Source: JAAUSY01 sp964526735
GTDB taxonomy: Bacteria; Chloroflexota; Chloroflexia; Chloroflexales; Chloroflexaceae
DNA length: 64,000 nt
Assembly (NCBI GenBank): GCA_964526735.1
Contig: CAZGLO010000003.1
Coordinates: forward strand, 13,371-77,370
Reading direction: 5' to 3'
Below the pieces are notes generated by a model, which was not told the DNA's origin, searched no databases, and was given only the letters and a program-made list of their open reading frames with translations. Shown here piece after piece: positions 43,637-54,600 of the stretch; position 1 is the first letter of the stretch, and every line of letters starts with the position of its first letter. The position numbers were made by a program, and so were the translations under genes.

Positions 43637-44655
43637 CTGGTATCGACGCGAGAGACTGGGCCGATCCGGCCTTCAGAGAAGCGTTTGCGGGGCGCAAGGT
43701 GCTCATCACGGGCGGGTTGGGCTTTATCGGCTCAACGCTTGCCCACCGGTTGGTGGCGATGGGGGCAGAGGTCTTGCTTGTGGACAGTCTTATCCCGCAA
43801 TACGGCGGCAATCTCTTCAACATCGCCGGTATTGAGGAGCGGGTGCGGGTGAATATCTCCGACGTGCGGGATGAGCACAGTATGCACTACCTGGTGCAGG
43901 GGCAAGATTATCTCTTCAACCTGGCGGGCCAGACGAGCCATATGGACTCGATGCAAGACCCCTACACCGATCTCGAAATCAACTGCCGCGCCCAGCTCTC
44001 TATCCTAGAGGCGTGCCGCAAATATAACCCGTCGGTGAAGGTGGTCGTTGCGAGTACGCGGCAGATCTACGGCAAACCAGACTATCTCCCCGTCGATGAG
44101 CACCATTTGCTGCGTCCTGTTGATGTAAACGGCATCAACAAGATGGCGGGCGAGTGGTATCACATCCTCTACAACAACGTCTACGATATCCGGGCGACGG
44201 CTTTGCGTCTCACCAACACCTACGGCCCGCGGATGCGTGTAAAAGATGCGCGGCAGACGTTCTTGGGCATCTGGATACGGTTGGTGGTAGAAGGGCAGCC
44301 GTTTGAGGTGTGGGAAGGCGAACAACTTCGCGATTTTACCTATGTGGATGACGCGGTGGATGCCTTGTTGATTGCCGCCGTCAGCGATGAGGCAAATGGG
44401 AAAGTCTTCAACCTCGGCGGCGACCAGACCATCAGCCTGCTGCATCTTGCCGACCTCCTCTCTGATGCGGGGGGCGGGGCGGAGTATCGGGTGCGGACGT
44501 TCCCCTCCGACCGCAAGCGCATCGATATTGGCGACTACTATGCCGATTTCAGCTATATCGACCGGACTTTGGGGTGGCGACCGCGTGTCCCCCTTGACGA
44601 AGGGTTGCGGCGGACGTTGGCATTCTACCGTGAGCATCTTGAGCACTACTGTTGA
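43633..44655 (+). CDS. NAD-dependent sugar epimerase/dehydratase (extended SDR)
   Basis: 340 residues with a GTG start overlapping the wecB stop. NAD-binding LITGGLGFIGSTLAHRL, NLAGQTSHMDS (NxAxQ), VVASTRQIYGKP, and RLTNTYGPRM are clear. The usual YxxxK catalytic pair is replaced: the aligned segment reads VNGINKMAGEWYH, with Asn at the Tyr position and Lys kept. This variant may occur in a subfamily of nucleoside-sugar epimerases, so it may be functional with another acid/base residue. It presumably makes or modifies a UDP-sugar for the same glycan as its neighbours. Confidence 0.88.
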   Translation: MTGIDARDWADPAFREAFAGRKVLITGGLGFIGSTLAHRLVAMGAEVLLVDSLIPQYGGNLFNIAGIEERVRVNISDVRDEHSMHYLVQGQDYLFNLAGQTSHMDSMQDPYTDLEINCRAQLSILEACRKYNPSVKVVVASTRQIYGKPDYLPVDEHHLLRPVDVNGINKMAGEWYHILYNNVYDIRATALRLTNTYGPRMRVKDARQTFLGIWIRLVVEGQPFEVWEGEQLRDFTYVDDAVDALLIAAVSDEANGKVFNLGGDQTISLLHLADLLSDAGGGAEYRVRTFPSDRKRIDIGDYYADFSYIDRTLGWRPRVPLDEGLRRTLAFYREHLEHYC

Positions 44656-44675
44656 GCATAGGGGGGCACGAGGGT

Positions 44676-46010
44676 ATGCACAAGGGTACGTTAGAGAGTA
44701 CATCAGAGGACTTATCGGAACACCGCCACGTGCTGCTTATCGCCTACTACTACCCGCCAGTGCAAAACTCTGGCACCAAGCGCGTTGTCAAGTTTGCGAC
44801 CTACCTGCCGGAGCACGGCTATCAGCCGGTCGTGCTGACGACGCGGGGGCGGGGGGAGTTGCCGGACGATGCGGCAAACCACATCTCCCGCATTGACGAC
44901 CTCGCTGGCTTGATCAAACGCCCCTACCGCAATTGGAAACTCCGCTCTCTCGCCCCCGATCAGCGCGCCAACGTTCCGGCGCTTGGCCCAGAGAGCCGCA
45001 TTGAGCGGTGGCGGTCGGCGCTCTCCATCCCCGATCACCAAATCATCTGGTATCCGTTTGCGGTCTGGCTGGGGCATTCTCTCCTGCGTTCGCACCCCAT
45101 ACGGCTGATTTTCAGCACCTCTCCCCCCGAAACCACCCACCTGATTGCCTGGACACTCAAAAAGAGGACAGGATTGCCGTGGGTGGCCGATTTCCGCGAC
45201 GGGTGGATGTTTGACCCGCTCATCCCCACTCGCGCCACCTCTCCCCTGCGGAACCGCATTGAGACGTGGCTAGAACGGGGGGTGGTCAAGAACGCAGACG
45301 CCGTTGTGACGGTGAATAAGGTGATTGGCGATGACTTTGCTCAGCGATACCCCGATCACGCCCACAAGATCAACGTGATCCCCAATGGCTACGACCCCGC
45401 CGACTTTGCCACTATCCAGCGGCAGCGAGGGCACGGGCCAGCGCAAGAAGCACGCTTCCGGGTGGTGTATACGGGGACGTTTTCGACGGGGAGACGGTCA
45501 ATAGATGCACTCATTACTGCATTACAACGGCTCAAACAGGAACAACGGCCCATTGCCACCCACATTGAGCTGTTGATTGCGGGCAACTTGACCGCAACCG
45601 AGCAGAGCGTGATAGAGTCGGCAACCATCGCGGATATGGTGACGACCGTGGGGATTGTCCCCTACCACGAGTCGCTGCAGCACCAGGTCGATGCTGATGT
45701 CCTCTTGCTGCTGGTGCCGCCGGGGGCAGTCAGCAGTACGACAACCAAGCTCTTTGAATATTTGGCGACTGGCCGCCCTATCCTCGCTCTCTCAGCGCAG
45801 TCTGCCGCGGCTGATCTTATCCGTGAGCTTGATGCGGGTGTGGTCGTCCCGCCAGAAGACCCCCACACCATCGCCCACGCGTGTGAGCAGCTGTATGAGC
45901 AGTGGAAGGCCGGTGATCTCCCAACCCGCGCTGATGAGCGGGTGCGCCGGTATGACCGCCGTGCGCTCACGGGAGAGCTTGGGGCGCTGTTTGATCGGAT
46001 GAGCGTGTAG
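44676..46010 (+). CDS. Glycosyltransferase family 4
   Basis: About 444 residues from the ATG at 44676 with AGGGGGG upstream; a TTG at 44652 overlapping the previous stop (TTGA) is an alternative in keeping with neighbouring overlaps. N-terminal domain: VLLIAYYYPPVQNSGTKRVVKFATYLPEHGYQP, typical of GT4 acceptor domains. C-terminal domain: NVIPNGYDPADF, FRVVYTGTFSTGRRSID, and SSTTTKLFEYLATGRPILAL (the E-x7-E-like donor motif region). A retaining glycosyltransferase of the polysaccharide cluster. Substrates unknown. Confidence 0.9.
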   Translation: MHKGTLESTSEDLSEHRHVLLIAYYYPPVQNSGTKRVVKFATYLPEHGYQPVVLTTRGRGELPDDAANHISRIDDLAGLIKRPYRNWKLRSLAPDQRANVPALGPESRIERWRSALSIPDHQIIWYPFAVWLGHSLLRSHPIRLIFSTSPPETTHLIAWTLKKRTGLPWVADFRDGWMFDPLIPTRATSPLRNRIETWLERGVVKNADAVVTVNKVIGDDFAQRYPDHAHKINVIPNGYDPADFATIQRQRGHGPAQEARFRVVYTGTFSTGRRSIDALITALQRLKQEQRPIATHIELLIAGNLTATEQSVIESATIADMVTTVGIVPYHESLQHQVDADVLLLLVPPGAVSSTTTKLFEYLATGRPILALSAQSAAADLIRELDAGVVVPPEDPHTIAHACEQLYEQWKAGDLPTRADERVRRYDRRALTGELGALFDRMSV

Positions 46011-46022
46011 GAGGTATGTGTT

Positions 46023-47042
46023 TTGAGCCTATCCATCCCGCCTTCTCCCCCCATATCGCGGCTGAAGTACGTGCCTGTCACGATTGCCATCCTCAACTGG
46101 AATAGTCGGGAGATGTTGGCGCAATGCATTGAGAGCGTGAAGCGGCAGACCTACCCCGCGATTGACCTGCGCGTGCTCGACAACGACTCAACGGACGATT
46201 CGGTCGCATTCCTGCGCGAAACCTACCCTGATGTCCCGCTGACCGTCTTTGAGGAGAATTTAGGCTTTGCCAAGGCCCACAACCGCGGCATTCGGATGAC
46301 CATCGCCCCCTACTACATGCCCCTCAACCCCGACGCCGTCTTGACGCCGACCTACGTGGCAGAGATGGTCAGTGCGATGGAGTTGGATGCGCGCATTGGG
46401 ATGGTCGCGGGCAAATTGCTCTTTATGACGCCCAATGGCGAACCCACCGACCTCCTCTACTCTACCGGTCACCTCCTCACCCGCAGCCGCTCGCCCACCA
46501 ACCGTGGCTATAAGACCCGTGATACCGGCAAATATGGGCAGGTGGAAATCATCTTCTCGCCCAACGGTGCTGCACCGCTCTACCGCCGTGCGATGCTAGA
46601 TGACATTGCTCTCGATCAGGAGTACTTCTGCGAAGACTTCTTTCTCTATGGCGATGACCAAGATTTGGGGTGGCGGGCGCAGTTGCAGGGGTGGCGGAGT
46701 GTCTATACTCCCTACGCCATCGGCTACCACGTGGGGTTTGGCTCCGGCGGGATGAGGTCGTTTCCGGTGCAAGTCCAATTTACGCGCAATCGCTACCTGA
46801 CCGTGGTGCGCAATGAGTATCTTCCACACATCCTCATCGACCTACCATTCATCCTGCTCTACGAAGCGATATGGCAAGCATCGCGGCTGCGCAGCCCTAA
46901 ACGATTCCTTGCGCATTGGCAAGGGTTGCGCGAAGCCTACCGTGCCCTGCCAGGCGCATTGGAGGCACGCCGACAGATCGAACAGCGCCGCCGCGTCTCA
47001 CACCACTACATCCGCTCATTCTTTTCGTGGCAGTTGTGGTGA
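46023..47042 (+). CDS. Glycosyltransferase family 2, rhamnosyltransferase-like
   Basis: 339 residues with a TTG start 8 bases after AGGAGG. GT2 motifs: VTIAILNWNSREMLAQCIESV, VLDNDSTDDS, ENLGFAKAHNRGI, PLNPDAVL (DxD region), FSPNGAAPLYRRAML, and CEDFFLYGDDQDLGWRAQLQGW. This is the pattern of WbbL/RfbF-type rhamnosyl- and related transferases. It is the last gene of the rightward polysaccharide cluster; convergent secA ends 62 bases downstream. Confidence 0.92.
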   Translation: MSLSIPPSPPISRLKYVPVTIAILNWNSREMLAQCIESVKRQTYPAIDLRVLDNDSTDDSVAFLRETYPDVPLTVFEENLGFAKAHNRGIRMTIAPYYMPLNPDAVLTPTYVAEMVSAMELDARIGMVAGKLLFMTPNGEPTDLLYSTGHLLTRSRSPTNRGYKTRDTGKYGQVEIIFSPNGAAPLYRRAMLDDIALDQEYFCEDFFLYGDDQDLGWRAQLQGWRSVYTPYAIGYHVGFGSGGMRSFPVQVQFTRNRYLTVVRNEYLPHILIDLPFILLYEAIWQASRLRSPKRFLAHWQGLREAYRALPGALEARRQIEQRRRVSHHYIRSFFSWQLW

Positions 47043-47104
47043 TGCGAGCAACACGACGGCGCATTTGAATGCCCTTTTATGCGGTCTCTCTGTTTGAGAG
47101 GTCG

Positions 47105-50100
47105 TTAGCGCTTGGCTTTTGACTTCTTTTTCTTGCCCTTCCCGCCAGATGCACCGCCCGATGTGCCAGAAGAACCGGACGAACGTTGATTATTGGCTGC
47201 CGGAGCACGCCCCTTCGGCTTCGGTTGGGCGTTTCCACGGTTGGCGGGCTGCGATGAGGTACCAGACGCTGCGGGAGATGGCGCGGAGGTGGTTGCTTGG
47301 CCACTGTTGGCCACTGCCGCCGCCGCAGGGACAACAGCCCCCCCCGCCCGCATACAACACTCTTTATACTTCTTCCCGCTGCCGCAGGGACAGGGGTCAT
47401 TGCGACCAACTTTGGGGGTTTCGCGGCGTACCGTCCGAACCTGCTGCTGTTGGATCTGCTGACCTTTGGCAATCAACTCCCGCCGCCGCTGCTCCTCTTG
47501 CGCTTGTCTGAGATAACTCTGGTATCGCAGGAGCTGGTGGAAGAAGGTGTGAATGACCCCATGGTCAATTCTCTCAAGCAACTCATTGAACATCTGGAAG
47601 CCTTGCTTCCTGTATTCATCAATGGGTTTGCGTTGGCGAATCCCCTCAAACCCCACCCGCAGCCGCAAATCTTCCATTGCCGTAAGATACTGCTGCCATT
47701 CGCGGTCTATCGTTTGGAGCATCAAGGTGCGTTGGAAGTTGTCCAACTGTTGCGCGGAAATATGTATCCGCCACTTGTCGAAGTGATAATTGACCGCGCT
47801 ATTGAGCGTATCAATCACCACATCATCCCCAAGCTCACTCAGCGCGTCCAGGATCTCACAGATCCCTTCCACGCATTCATCTGTGATCTCCTCTGCAATC
47901 TTCTTCCTTGCTTCCTTGGAGAGGCGAACATTACTAAGCACTTTGCCGAAGTGGTCGCGGATGGCGGTATTGGTTTCCTCGCGGATATCGCGCCGTGTCT
48001 CTTCATCAAGCGGGGCCAGCAGCGGCTCAACCCCCGAAAAGTAATTGGCAATGTATCGGTCGCGTTCCTGCCGCAGGATGGATTCCGATATCTCAGGGGA
48101 TACAACAAGCGGAGCCGAATCGGCGATGAGCGGGAAAAGCTTGGCGATCTCCTCCGCCAGCAGCCGCACATTATGTCCATTCTCAACATGTTCCGGAATC
48201 AATGCGTGCAGCTGTTCGTGCAATTCTTCTGGTTCAGCGTCTGCAAGCTCATCCTCGTCAAGCATTTCGACTTCGGGGAGCACTGTCTGTAAATGACGCT
48301 TGACATACCGTACATCGACCACATCGGTGGCGGGGTTGGTCGCATTGCCTACTACCTCGTTAATACGCTGCGTGATCCATGCTTCGTAACCATCGAAATA
48401 ACGCTCAACGAGATTGCTCAATTCGGTATTGAAGAGGTTTTTGATACGATCTTCAAGGTCACCATCACGTTGTTCGCGCCACAGCTCCTTGATATACTCC
48501 TTGGCCTTCTGGATGTCCATCTCTTGGAGCGTTTCTTCGGCGTCGTCAGGAAGCTCAAGGATCTGGTCAAGCTCATCGGCCAAGACGGGGATCGATTTTT
48601 CCTGTTGTTCTATGACCAATGGCCGCAGGATATCAATGATTTTGTGTTCTTCTTGTTCTTCGTTGGCCTCGCGCAGTGCCTTGATATCAAATGAGACATC
48701 GGGCAAGAGCAGGGCGATCTTCTGTTGGGCAACGTGTTCGGGGAAGATCTTGGTTTGCTCTATCTCTTCGCGTACCTCATTGATGAGGTGTTCGACATCG
48801 CGGTAGTGGCTGAGGATCTCTTCAATCCGCTGTTGTTCTTTCGCCTCTTCCAGGACACGGCGGCGGCGGGTATAGATCACTTCGCGCTGCTTGTTTTTGA
48901 CATCGTCATATTCGACAATATTCTTGCGGATATCGAAGTTGTGCCCTTCCACCTTCGTCTGAGCACCCTCGATACTCTTACTGACCATCCCCGCCTCGAT
49001 GGGCATATCCTCCTCAACGCCGAACTTATCCATGATCCCTCGGATCTTGTCCATTGGCCCGAAGCGTTTCATGAGATCATCTTGAAGCGAGAGGTAGAAA
49101 CGCGACTCACCCGGGTCGCCCTGCCGACCGGAACGCCCACGCAGCTGGTTGTCGATGCGGCGGGCTTCGTGGCGTTCGGTGCCGACGACGTAGAGTCCTC
49201 CCACGTCCTTGACCCGCTCGTGGTTTTCCTCACACTCTTCCTGAATAGCGAGAATATCGTCTATGTAAGATGGCTTGAGGCCGGGAATATTCTCCACCAG
49301 CTCACGCGCTTGATCGAGATGGCCTTGCAGCGTGAGTTGTACGAGTTTGGCGCGGGCGGTGTAGATGCGGTCGAAGAGTTTGACCGCCAAGAACGTGGCC
49401 CAATTGCCGCCTTCGTGCCGGAGTTGGCGATAGTGGGTACAATCATTGTGGAGATGCTGAATTTCGGCAACTTGCGTTTCATTCATCTCCTCAAACTCTT
49501 GCACAATGCGGCGGGCACGGGAGAAGTTCCCCTGCAAGACCATCTGCGCGACTTCTTGCTTTTGCTCTTGCAGGTCTGGCACATCGTGAAACACAGCATC
49601 GGCAAGGAAAGCAATATCGCCGCGGTGGTCGATGTCGTCTAGTGCGCGGTCATACTCCGCTTTCATATCTTTCAACCCTTGAATGAGGTTGTCTGGGAGC
49701 TTTCCCTCACTCTTTTTGACAATCTCTTCGGGGGGGGTCTTGTCTTCGCTGCCTGAAAAAACGGCTTGCGAAAGCTTTTCTATCTCCTCGCGCTCAAAGC
49801 TGATGTCCTTGATGTGGCGAGAAGCGAGCGATTCGGGGTTGCCGCCAAGGATGATGTCTGTCCCACGACCGGCCATATTCGTCGCGATGGTGATCGTACC
49901 TGGTTGGCCTGCCTGCGCCACAATTGCCGCCTCATCAGCATTTTGCCGGGCGTTGAGGACATGAAGCCTGACCTGGCTATGGTCATCTTCGAGGAGGTTG
50001 CTCAGCTCTTGACGCAAAATGGCACTCAACCGCTCAGAGGTATCGACCGAAGTCGTGCCCACCAATATCGGTTGGCCTTCCACCGCGCGGTCGCGTATAT

Positions 50101-51511
50101 CGTTGGCAATGGCTCGGAATTTTGCTTCTTCCGAGCGGTAGATAATATCGGCGTGGTCTTGGCGAATGCAGGGGCGGTTTGTGGGGATAACAATAACGTC
50201 AAGCTCATAGATCTTGAAGAATTCTTCGCTCTCCGTGATTGCCGTTCCCGTCATTCCGGCGAGCTTCTCATACATACGGAAGTAGTTTTGGAAGGTGATG
50301 GTTGCGTAGGTGGTCGATTCGGGGTTTATGGTGACCCCTTCTTTGGCCTCTATCGCTTGGTGCAGGCCATCACTCCACCGGCGACCGGGCATCACCCGCC
50401 CAGTGAATTCGTCCACAATGTGGACTGACCCTCTATTGACAACATACTCTTTATCGCAATGGTAGAGAAACTCTGCATTGAGGGCATTTTGGAGGTAGTG
50501 GGTCAATTCGCTGTGCTGCGGCTCGTAAATACTCTCCCCTTTCGGCAAGAGTGGGTTTTCCTTATCTTGCAGCTCCGTTTCAATCTTCTCTAACCCCTCC
50601 TCCGTGAGGATCACGCTGCGGTTTTTCAGGTCGATCAGCACATCGCCATCAGCCGGTGCCCCTTTTTGCACCTCGTCGGGGGTATGTGTGCCAACTTTGA
50701 GCTTCAATTTTCTGAGCATGCTGGCAAACTCTGCATATTTCTCGCTGGGTTCTTCTCCCTGGCCACTGATGATCAACGGGGTACGGGCTTCGTCAATGAG
50801 GATGTTATCCACCTCGTCAACGATGGCATAAGCATGTTTGCGCTGGCGCAGCCTGCTAAAGCTCCGCTCCATATTGTCGCGCAGGTAGTCGAAGCCAAAT
50901 TCGTTGTTTGTCCCGTAGGTGATATCCGCGCCATAGGCTTCCTGGCGAGAGCAGGGTCGCCAATGCACAAGTCGTTCGTCGTCGAGCGGGCTTTCGGGGT
51001 CGACATACTCAGGGTCGAAGAGCGCCGAGTATTCGTGCCCAATGAACCCAACGGTCATCCCAAGTAGGTGGTAGACCGGCCCCATCCAGCCGGCGTCACG
51101 GCGGGCGAGGTAGTCGTTGACGGTCACGAGGTGTGCGCCTTCTCCACCGAGCGCGTTGAGATAGAGGGGCAGGGTAGCAACAAGCGTCTTCCCTTCACCC
51201 GTCTTCATCTCGGCGATCTTCCCTTCGTGCAGCACAATACCACCTAAGATTTGTACATCGTAGTGGCGAAGGCCGGTCGTGCGGCGAGAACTCTCGCGGA
51301 CGGCGGCGAAGGCTTCGGGCAAAAGATCGTCGAGTGTTTCCCCTTCGTCAAGGCGCGCCCGAAATTCATCCGTCTTCATACGGATGTCCAGGTCACTCAT
51401 CGCTTCGTATTCGGCCTCAAACGAGTTAACTGTATCTACAAGCGGTTGATATTGCCGCCGTACTTTTTCTTCAACGTCTCCTGCAAATGCTTTTTTCAGC
51501 CATTTCAGCAT
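47105..51511 (-). CDS. secA: Preprotein translocase ATPase SecA, unusually long
   Basis: 1468 residues against 800-1000 for most SecA. The motor is intact: Walker A EMKTGEGKTLV (Lys108), DEVD (232-235) in AIVDEVDNILIDEARTPLI, VDEFTGRVMPGRRWSDGLHQAIEAKE, TNMAGRGTDI and RRIDNQLRGRSGRQGDPG. Two large additions are seen: about 210 residues (roughly 561-770) between IILGGNPE and GGLYVVGTERHEARR, and about 230 residues in the helical scaffold/wing region after YDDVKNKQREVIY. Both are Glu/Gln-rich and helical. A SEC-C zinc motif (NDPCPCGSGKKYKECC) is followed by an 80-residue Ala/Ser/Gly/Lys tail ending KKKKSKAKR. It drives protein export through SecYEG. Confidence 0.97.
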   Translation of the reverse strand: MLKWLKKAFAGDVEEKVRRQYQPLVDTVNSFEAEYEAMSDLDIRMKTDEFRARLDEGETLDDLLPEAFAAVRESSRRTTGLRHYDVQILGGIVLHEGKIAEMKTGEGKTLVATLPLYLNALGGEGAHLVTVNDYLARRDAGWMGPVYHLLGMTVGFIGHEYSALFDPEYVDPESPLDDERLVHWRPCSRQEAYGADITYGTNNEFGFDYLRDNMERSFSRLRQRKHAYAIVDEVDNILIDEARTPLIISGQGEEPSEKYAEFASMLRKLKLKVGTHTPDEVQKGAPADGDVLIDLKNRSVILTEEGLEKIETELQDKENPLLPKGESIYEPQHSELTHYLQNALNAEFLYHCDKEYVVNRGSVHIVDEFTGRVMPGRRWSDGLHQAIEAKEGVTINPESTTYATITFQNYFRMYEKLAGMTGTAITESEEFFKIYELDVIVIPTNRPCIRQDHADIIYRSEEAKFRAIANDIRDRAVEGQPILVGTTSVDTSERLSAILRQELSNLLEDDHSQVRLHVLNARQNADEAAIVAQAGQPGTITIATNMAGRGTDIILGGNPESLASRHIKDISFEREEIEKLSQAVFSGSEDKTPPEEIVKKSEGKLPDNLIQGLKDMKAEYDRALDDIDHRGDIAFLADAVFHDVPDLQEQKQEVAQMVLQGNFSRARRIVQEFEEMNETQVAEIQHLHNDCTHYRQLRHEGGNWATFLAVKLFDRIYTARAKLVQLTLQGHLDQARELVENIPGLKPSYIDDILAIQEECEENHERVKDVGGLYVVGTERHEARRIDNQLRGRSGRQGDPGESRFYLSLQDDLMKRFGPMDKIRGIMDKFGVEEDMPIEAGMVSKSIEGAQTKVEGHNFDIRKNIVEYDDVKNKQREVIYTRRRRVLEEAKEQQRIEEILSHYRDVEHLINEVREEIEQTKIFPEHVAQQKIALLLPDVSFDIKALREANEEQEEHKIIDILRPLVIEQQEKSIPVLADELDQILELPDDAEETLQEMDIQKAKEYIKELWREQRDGDLEDRIKNLFNTELSNLVERYFDGYEAWITQRINEVVGNATNPATDVVDVRYVKRHLQTVLPEVEMLDEDELADAEPEELHEQLHALIPEHVENGHNVRLLAEEIAKLFPLIADSAPLVVSPEISESILRQERDRYIANYFSGVEPLLAPLDEETRRDIREETNTAIRDHFGKVLSNVRLSKEARKKIAEEITDECVEGICEILDALSELGDDVVIDTLNSAVNYHFDKWRIHISAQQLDNFQRTLMLQTIDREWQQYLTAMEDLRLRVGFEGIRQRKPIDEYRKQGFQMFNELLERIDHGVIHTFFHQLLRYQSYLRQAQEEQRRRELIAKGQQIQQQQVRTVRRETPKVGRNDPCPCGSGKKYKECCMRAGGAVVPAAAAVANSGQATTSAPSPAASGTSSQPANRGNAQPKPKGRAPAANNQRSSGSSGTSGGASGGKGKKKKSKAKR

Positions 51512-51542
51512 AACAAAACTGTCTCCACAATTATCATTGTTC

Positions 51543-51568
51543 TCTCTCTACTCATTCGCATAGAGAGA
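51543..51568 (-). promoter_or_regulatory. Hairpin in the secA leader
   Basis: TCTCTCTA and TAGAGAGA form an 8-bp perfect stem with a 10-base loop, about 32 bases before the secA ATG. On the same strand a TATAAT (51600-51595) upstream could be the -10, which would put the hairpin in the 5' leader. No T-run follows, so a terminator is unlikely. Confidence 0.4.
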
Positions 51569-51636
51569 ATACGGTTTTTTGCACTCAAAAAAGTATTATA
51601 ACATGGGCGGAAAATGGTGGATTAGTTGCCTACTGT

Positions 51637-54600
51637 CTAGTTTGTGTGTGGCACATCAGTGGTGTCAGTGGTGTCGGCCTTATTGGACGGCTGGGGCGCG
51701 GGCGAATCGTGGAAAAACCGTTGTGTTTGCCCCAATGCGACACGGTAGATGTGGCTTGATGGGTTGTCGCCCGCCGCCAAGGAACGCGCGACCTGTGCAT
51801 ACTGCTGTGCGGCCTGCCTATCGCCCTCGGCGTGGGCCAGCGATGCCAAGAAGAGATAGATATCGGCCCCCTGAAGCACGTAATTACTGCGCTCTGCAAT
51901 CGCACGTGCTTGTTCTGCTGCCTGCCGCGCTTCAGTGCGATGGCCGGTGGCGGCGCGAAGTTTGGCCATCTCAAGCAAGATTTCTGCTTCGTGGTCGATC
52001 ATGTTAGTCTGCCGACAGCGGGTGAGAGCGGTGTTGAGGTACTCATATGCCTGATCGGTATTGCTATTGACCCGATGTGCCGCCCCCAACAACCAATGTG
52101 AGCGTACATAGTCGCGCTCTACGGCATAGTGACGGCGTGTAAACTCCTCTGTTAACTCCAGCGCACGTTGTGCCGCCTCAAGCGCCTCATGGCGGTAGGC
52201 CGCGATTTGCGTGGCAAGAGCACCAGCGTGGCCCGCTACAGCAGACGTTGCCGGGGCGACGGGAGCATTCTCGCCATCATCGTGCTCATGGAGCTGGAGG
52301 AGGAGCAATTCCTCTTCTTGCGTCCGCAGCAGCAACAATGCTTGCAGGGCGCGGTATGCCCACGTAATGCTCTGCCAATTGACCTGCTGCCACCGCTCAA
52401 ACATGGTCAAGGCGGTGGAGAGTTCGGCGGCGGCTTCTTCCCACCGCCCGCAGTAGGCCAACAACCGCCCCCGCTCTTGATGGCCATCCGCCTCTCCAAA
52501 CTCATCCTGCAAACTGCGGTAGATGTTGATACACCCCGTGAGAGAGCTATCCGCGGCATAGAGCTTTCCAGTCGCCATTTGGTGGTAGGCAAGGTTGGCA
52601 AGGTCTATCGCAAGGTTTTTCTTCTCTGGCTGCCGCTCTGTGAGGGAGATGGCCCGCTCTAACAGCGGGATGGCGCGTTGCGGCTGGCCACTCAACCCAT
52701 AGCAGTTGGCGAGCGCGTTGAGCGTCCACGCTTGATAGGTCTTACTGCTGAGGCGGGGGAGAGAGAGGTCGCTGTCGGAGAAGAGCGCCAATAATAGCTC
52801 AATCTGCCGCTCATATGCGCCAAATTGGTAGTAGAGCGGCTTGTTGATGCGTTCGTAGAACAGCTCAAAGGCCTCATCGTAGTGTCCAGCACGCACCGTG
52901 TGGTGATAGCGCTCAATGACGGGCGAAAGGTCTTCCACCCGCTGCACGCCAACCGGCGGCGGCAGGGTAGAGAAGTAGTCGCGGAGGCGGTTATGGGCGT
53001 CGGCGCGCTTGGTGGTGTTGATTTGCTGGTAGACGTAGTGCCGCACGATGGGGTGCATCCCGTAGCACGTACCAATTGGGTCGTAGGCCACCAAACCACG
53101 GATCATCAACTCCCGCATATCGCTATCAAGCGACTCTTCGTGCGAGCAGCTCTCGACTGGCTTTTGCGGCTCCCTCTGCAGCACCTTGGAGGCCAATGTG
53201 GTGACCTTTTCGCACAGCGGCACGTAAATGCCTTGAGTGATGCGATTGGTTGAGAGCGTGGCGTGCAGCGATGAGCGTACTTTGGCCAGAGAATCGGTCT
53301 GCCGCTTGACAACCGGCCAACGGTCGGTGATCGGTTGGTGTTTGGGCTTGCGCAGGCTATGTACCAAACTCAGCAGGGCAGCATTGCTGATCGGCTCGCG
53401 AGAGCAGGCAATCAGGTTGAGCATCTGCCGGGAGGAGTTGGTCAGCCGCTGATAAGACTCCTCCAGGATACGGCACCATCGTTGTTCCAGGTCGCCACTG
53501 ATATCAAGCCGGTGAATGGCGGTGATATCGCCCGGACGGCTGATATCGCTCACCACCAAGCCCGACAGCAAAGAAAGGGAGAGCGGGTGTTGGTGATATG
53601 CCCCGCAAATATACTCCATATCGGACGGCTCACCCCGTACGCCTTGTGCCGCAAGCAGGAATATCGCATCAGAGAGCTGCATCGGCCCAAGCTCATAGAA
53701 GTGGCAGCCGGGGAGCACCGTTGCATTATCGCCCTCTTCCTTCGTTGGTGCTTCAACCGCGCGCGGGGTCAGGCGGGTAACCAGTAAGACCTTCCCCTGA
53801 AACGCAGGCTCACTCGCCAATGTGCGCAGGAAGTAATCAGCGAGGGCACTCTGCGAGTCGCGTTGCGCCGGATCGGTGGGCAGGGCGGTGGGAGAAGGCT
53901 CCCCCGTCACCGGCTGATTGGGCATGGTTTGCGGGTCAAGGCCTGTTCGTTGGGCGATGCTCTGTTCTGTGCTTGTCGGGTCTTCCTCCATACCCTGCGC
54001 CGCATGCTGCAGTGTGTTGACGGCGGCGGCGGTAGGAGGAGGTGGGACGTGATCCCCCTCGCCCTGGTAGGCAGAATTCATCCCGCCGTAGGCCTGCAAC
54101 GCGCGCTCAAAGCCATCGAGGACGAGCAAAACCCCTGGTTGCTGCAGGAAGTTGAGCAGCTTGTCAACCTGCTGACGTGGGCTGAGATGCTGTGCTTCGC
54201 CTTTGAGGTAGCCGAGCGTCTTGAGGACAAACGTCTCAAAGTTGTGATCGGTTTCGTAGAAGCTCCACCACACCACGCTTGGCCACACCGACGGCGAAAC
54301 ATCGTGCATCAGCCAATGCCACGCCAAACTACTCTTGCCGACACCGCCCATCGCCTGCATCACCATCAAGGGGTGGTCGTGGTCGGCATTGAGCCACGAG
54401 GTCAGCACATCGCGCTCAAGCTGGCGGCCCACAAACATCGCTGGCGGGGCATATGGGTGCGCCAACCACCAACTATCGCGGGCAGGAGGCGGGTCGGGGA
54501 TGCTGGCCGGTGCGGCCCCAAGCGCCGAAAGCACCTGCTTCCACGCAACTTTACGGTCTTTGGGGTCTGCCGACGTGAAGTTGACAGGCGTCAGGTGACG

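Noticed and set aside
47043..47104. Terminator between the GT2 gene and secA
   Set aside because: Only short weak stems (GCAT/ATGC with a following TTTT) are present; not strong enough to call.
47297..49642. Long rightward frames opposite secA (up to 331 codons)
   Set aside because: They are antisense to conserved SecA sequence and have no family features.
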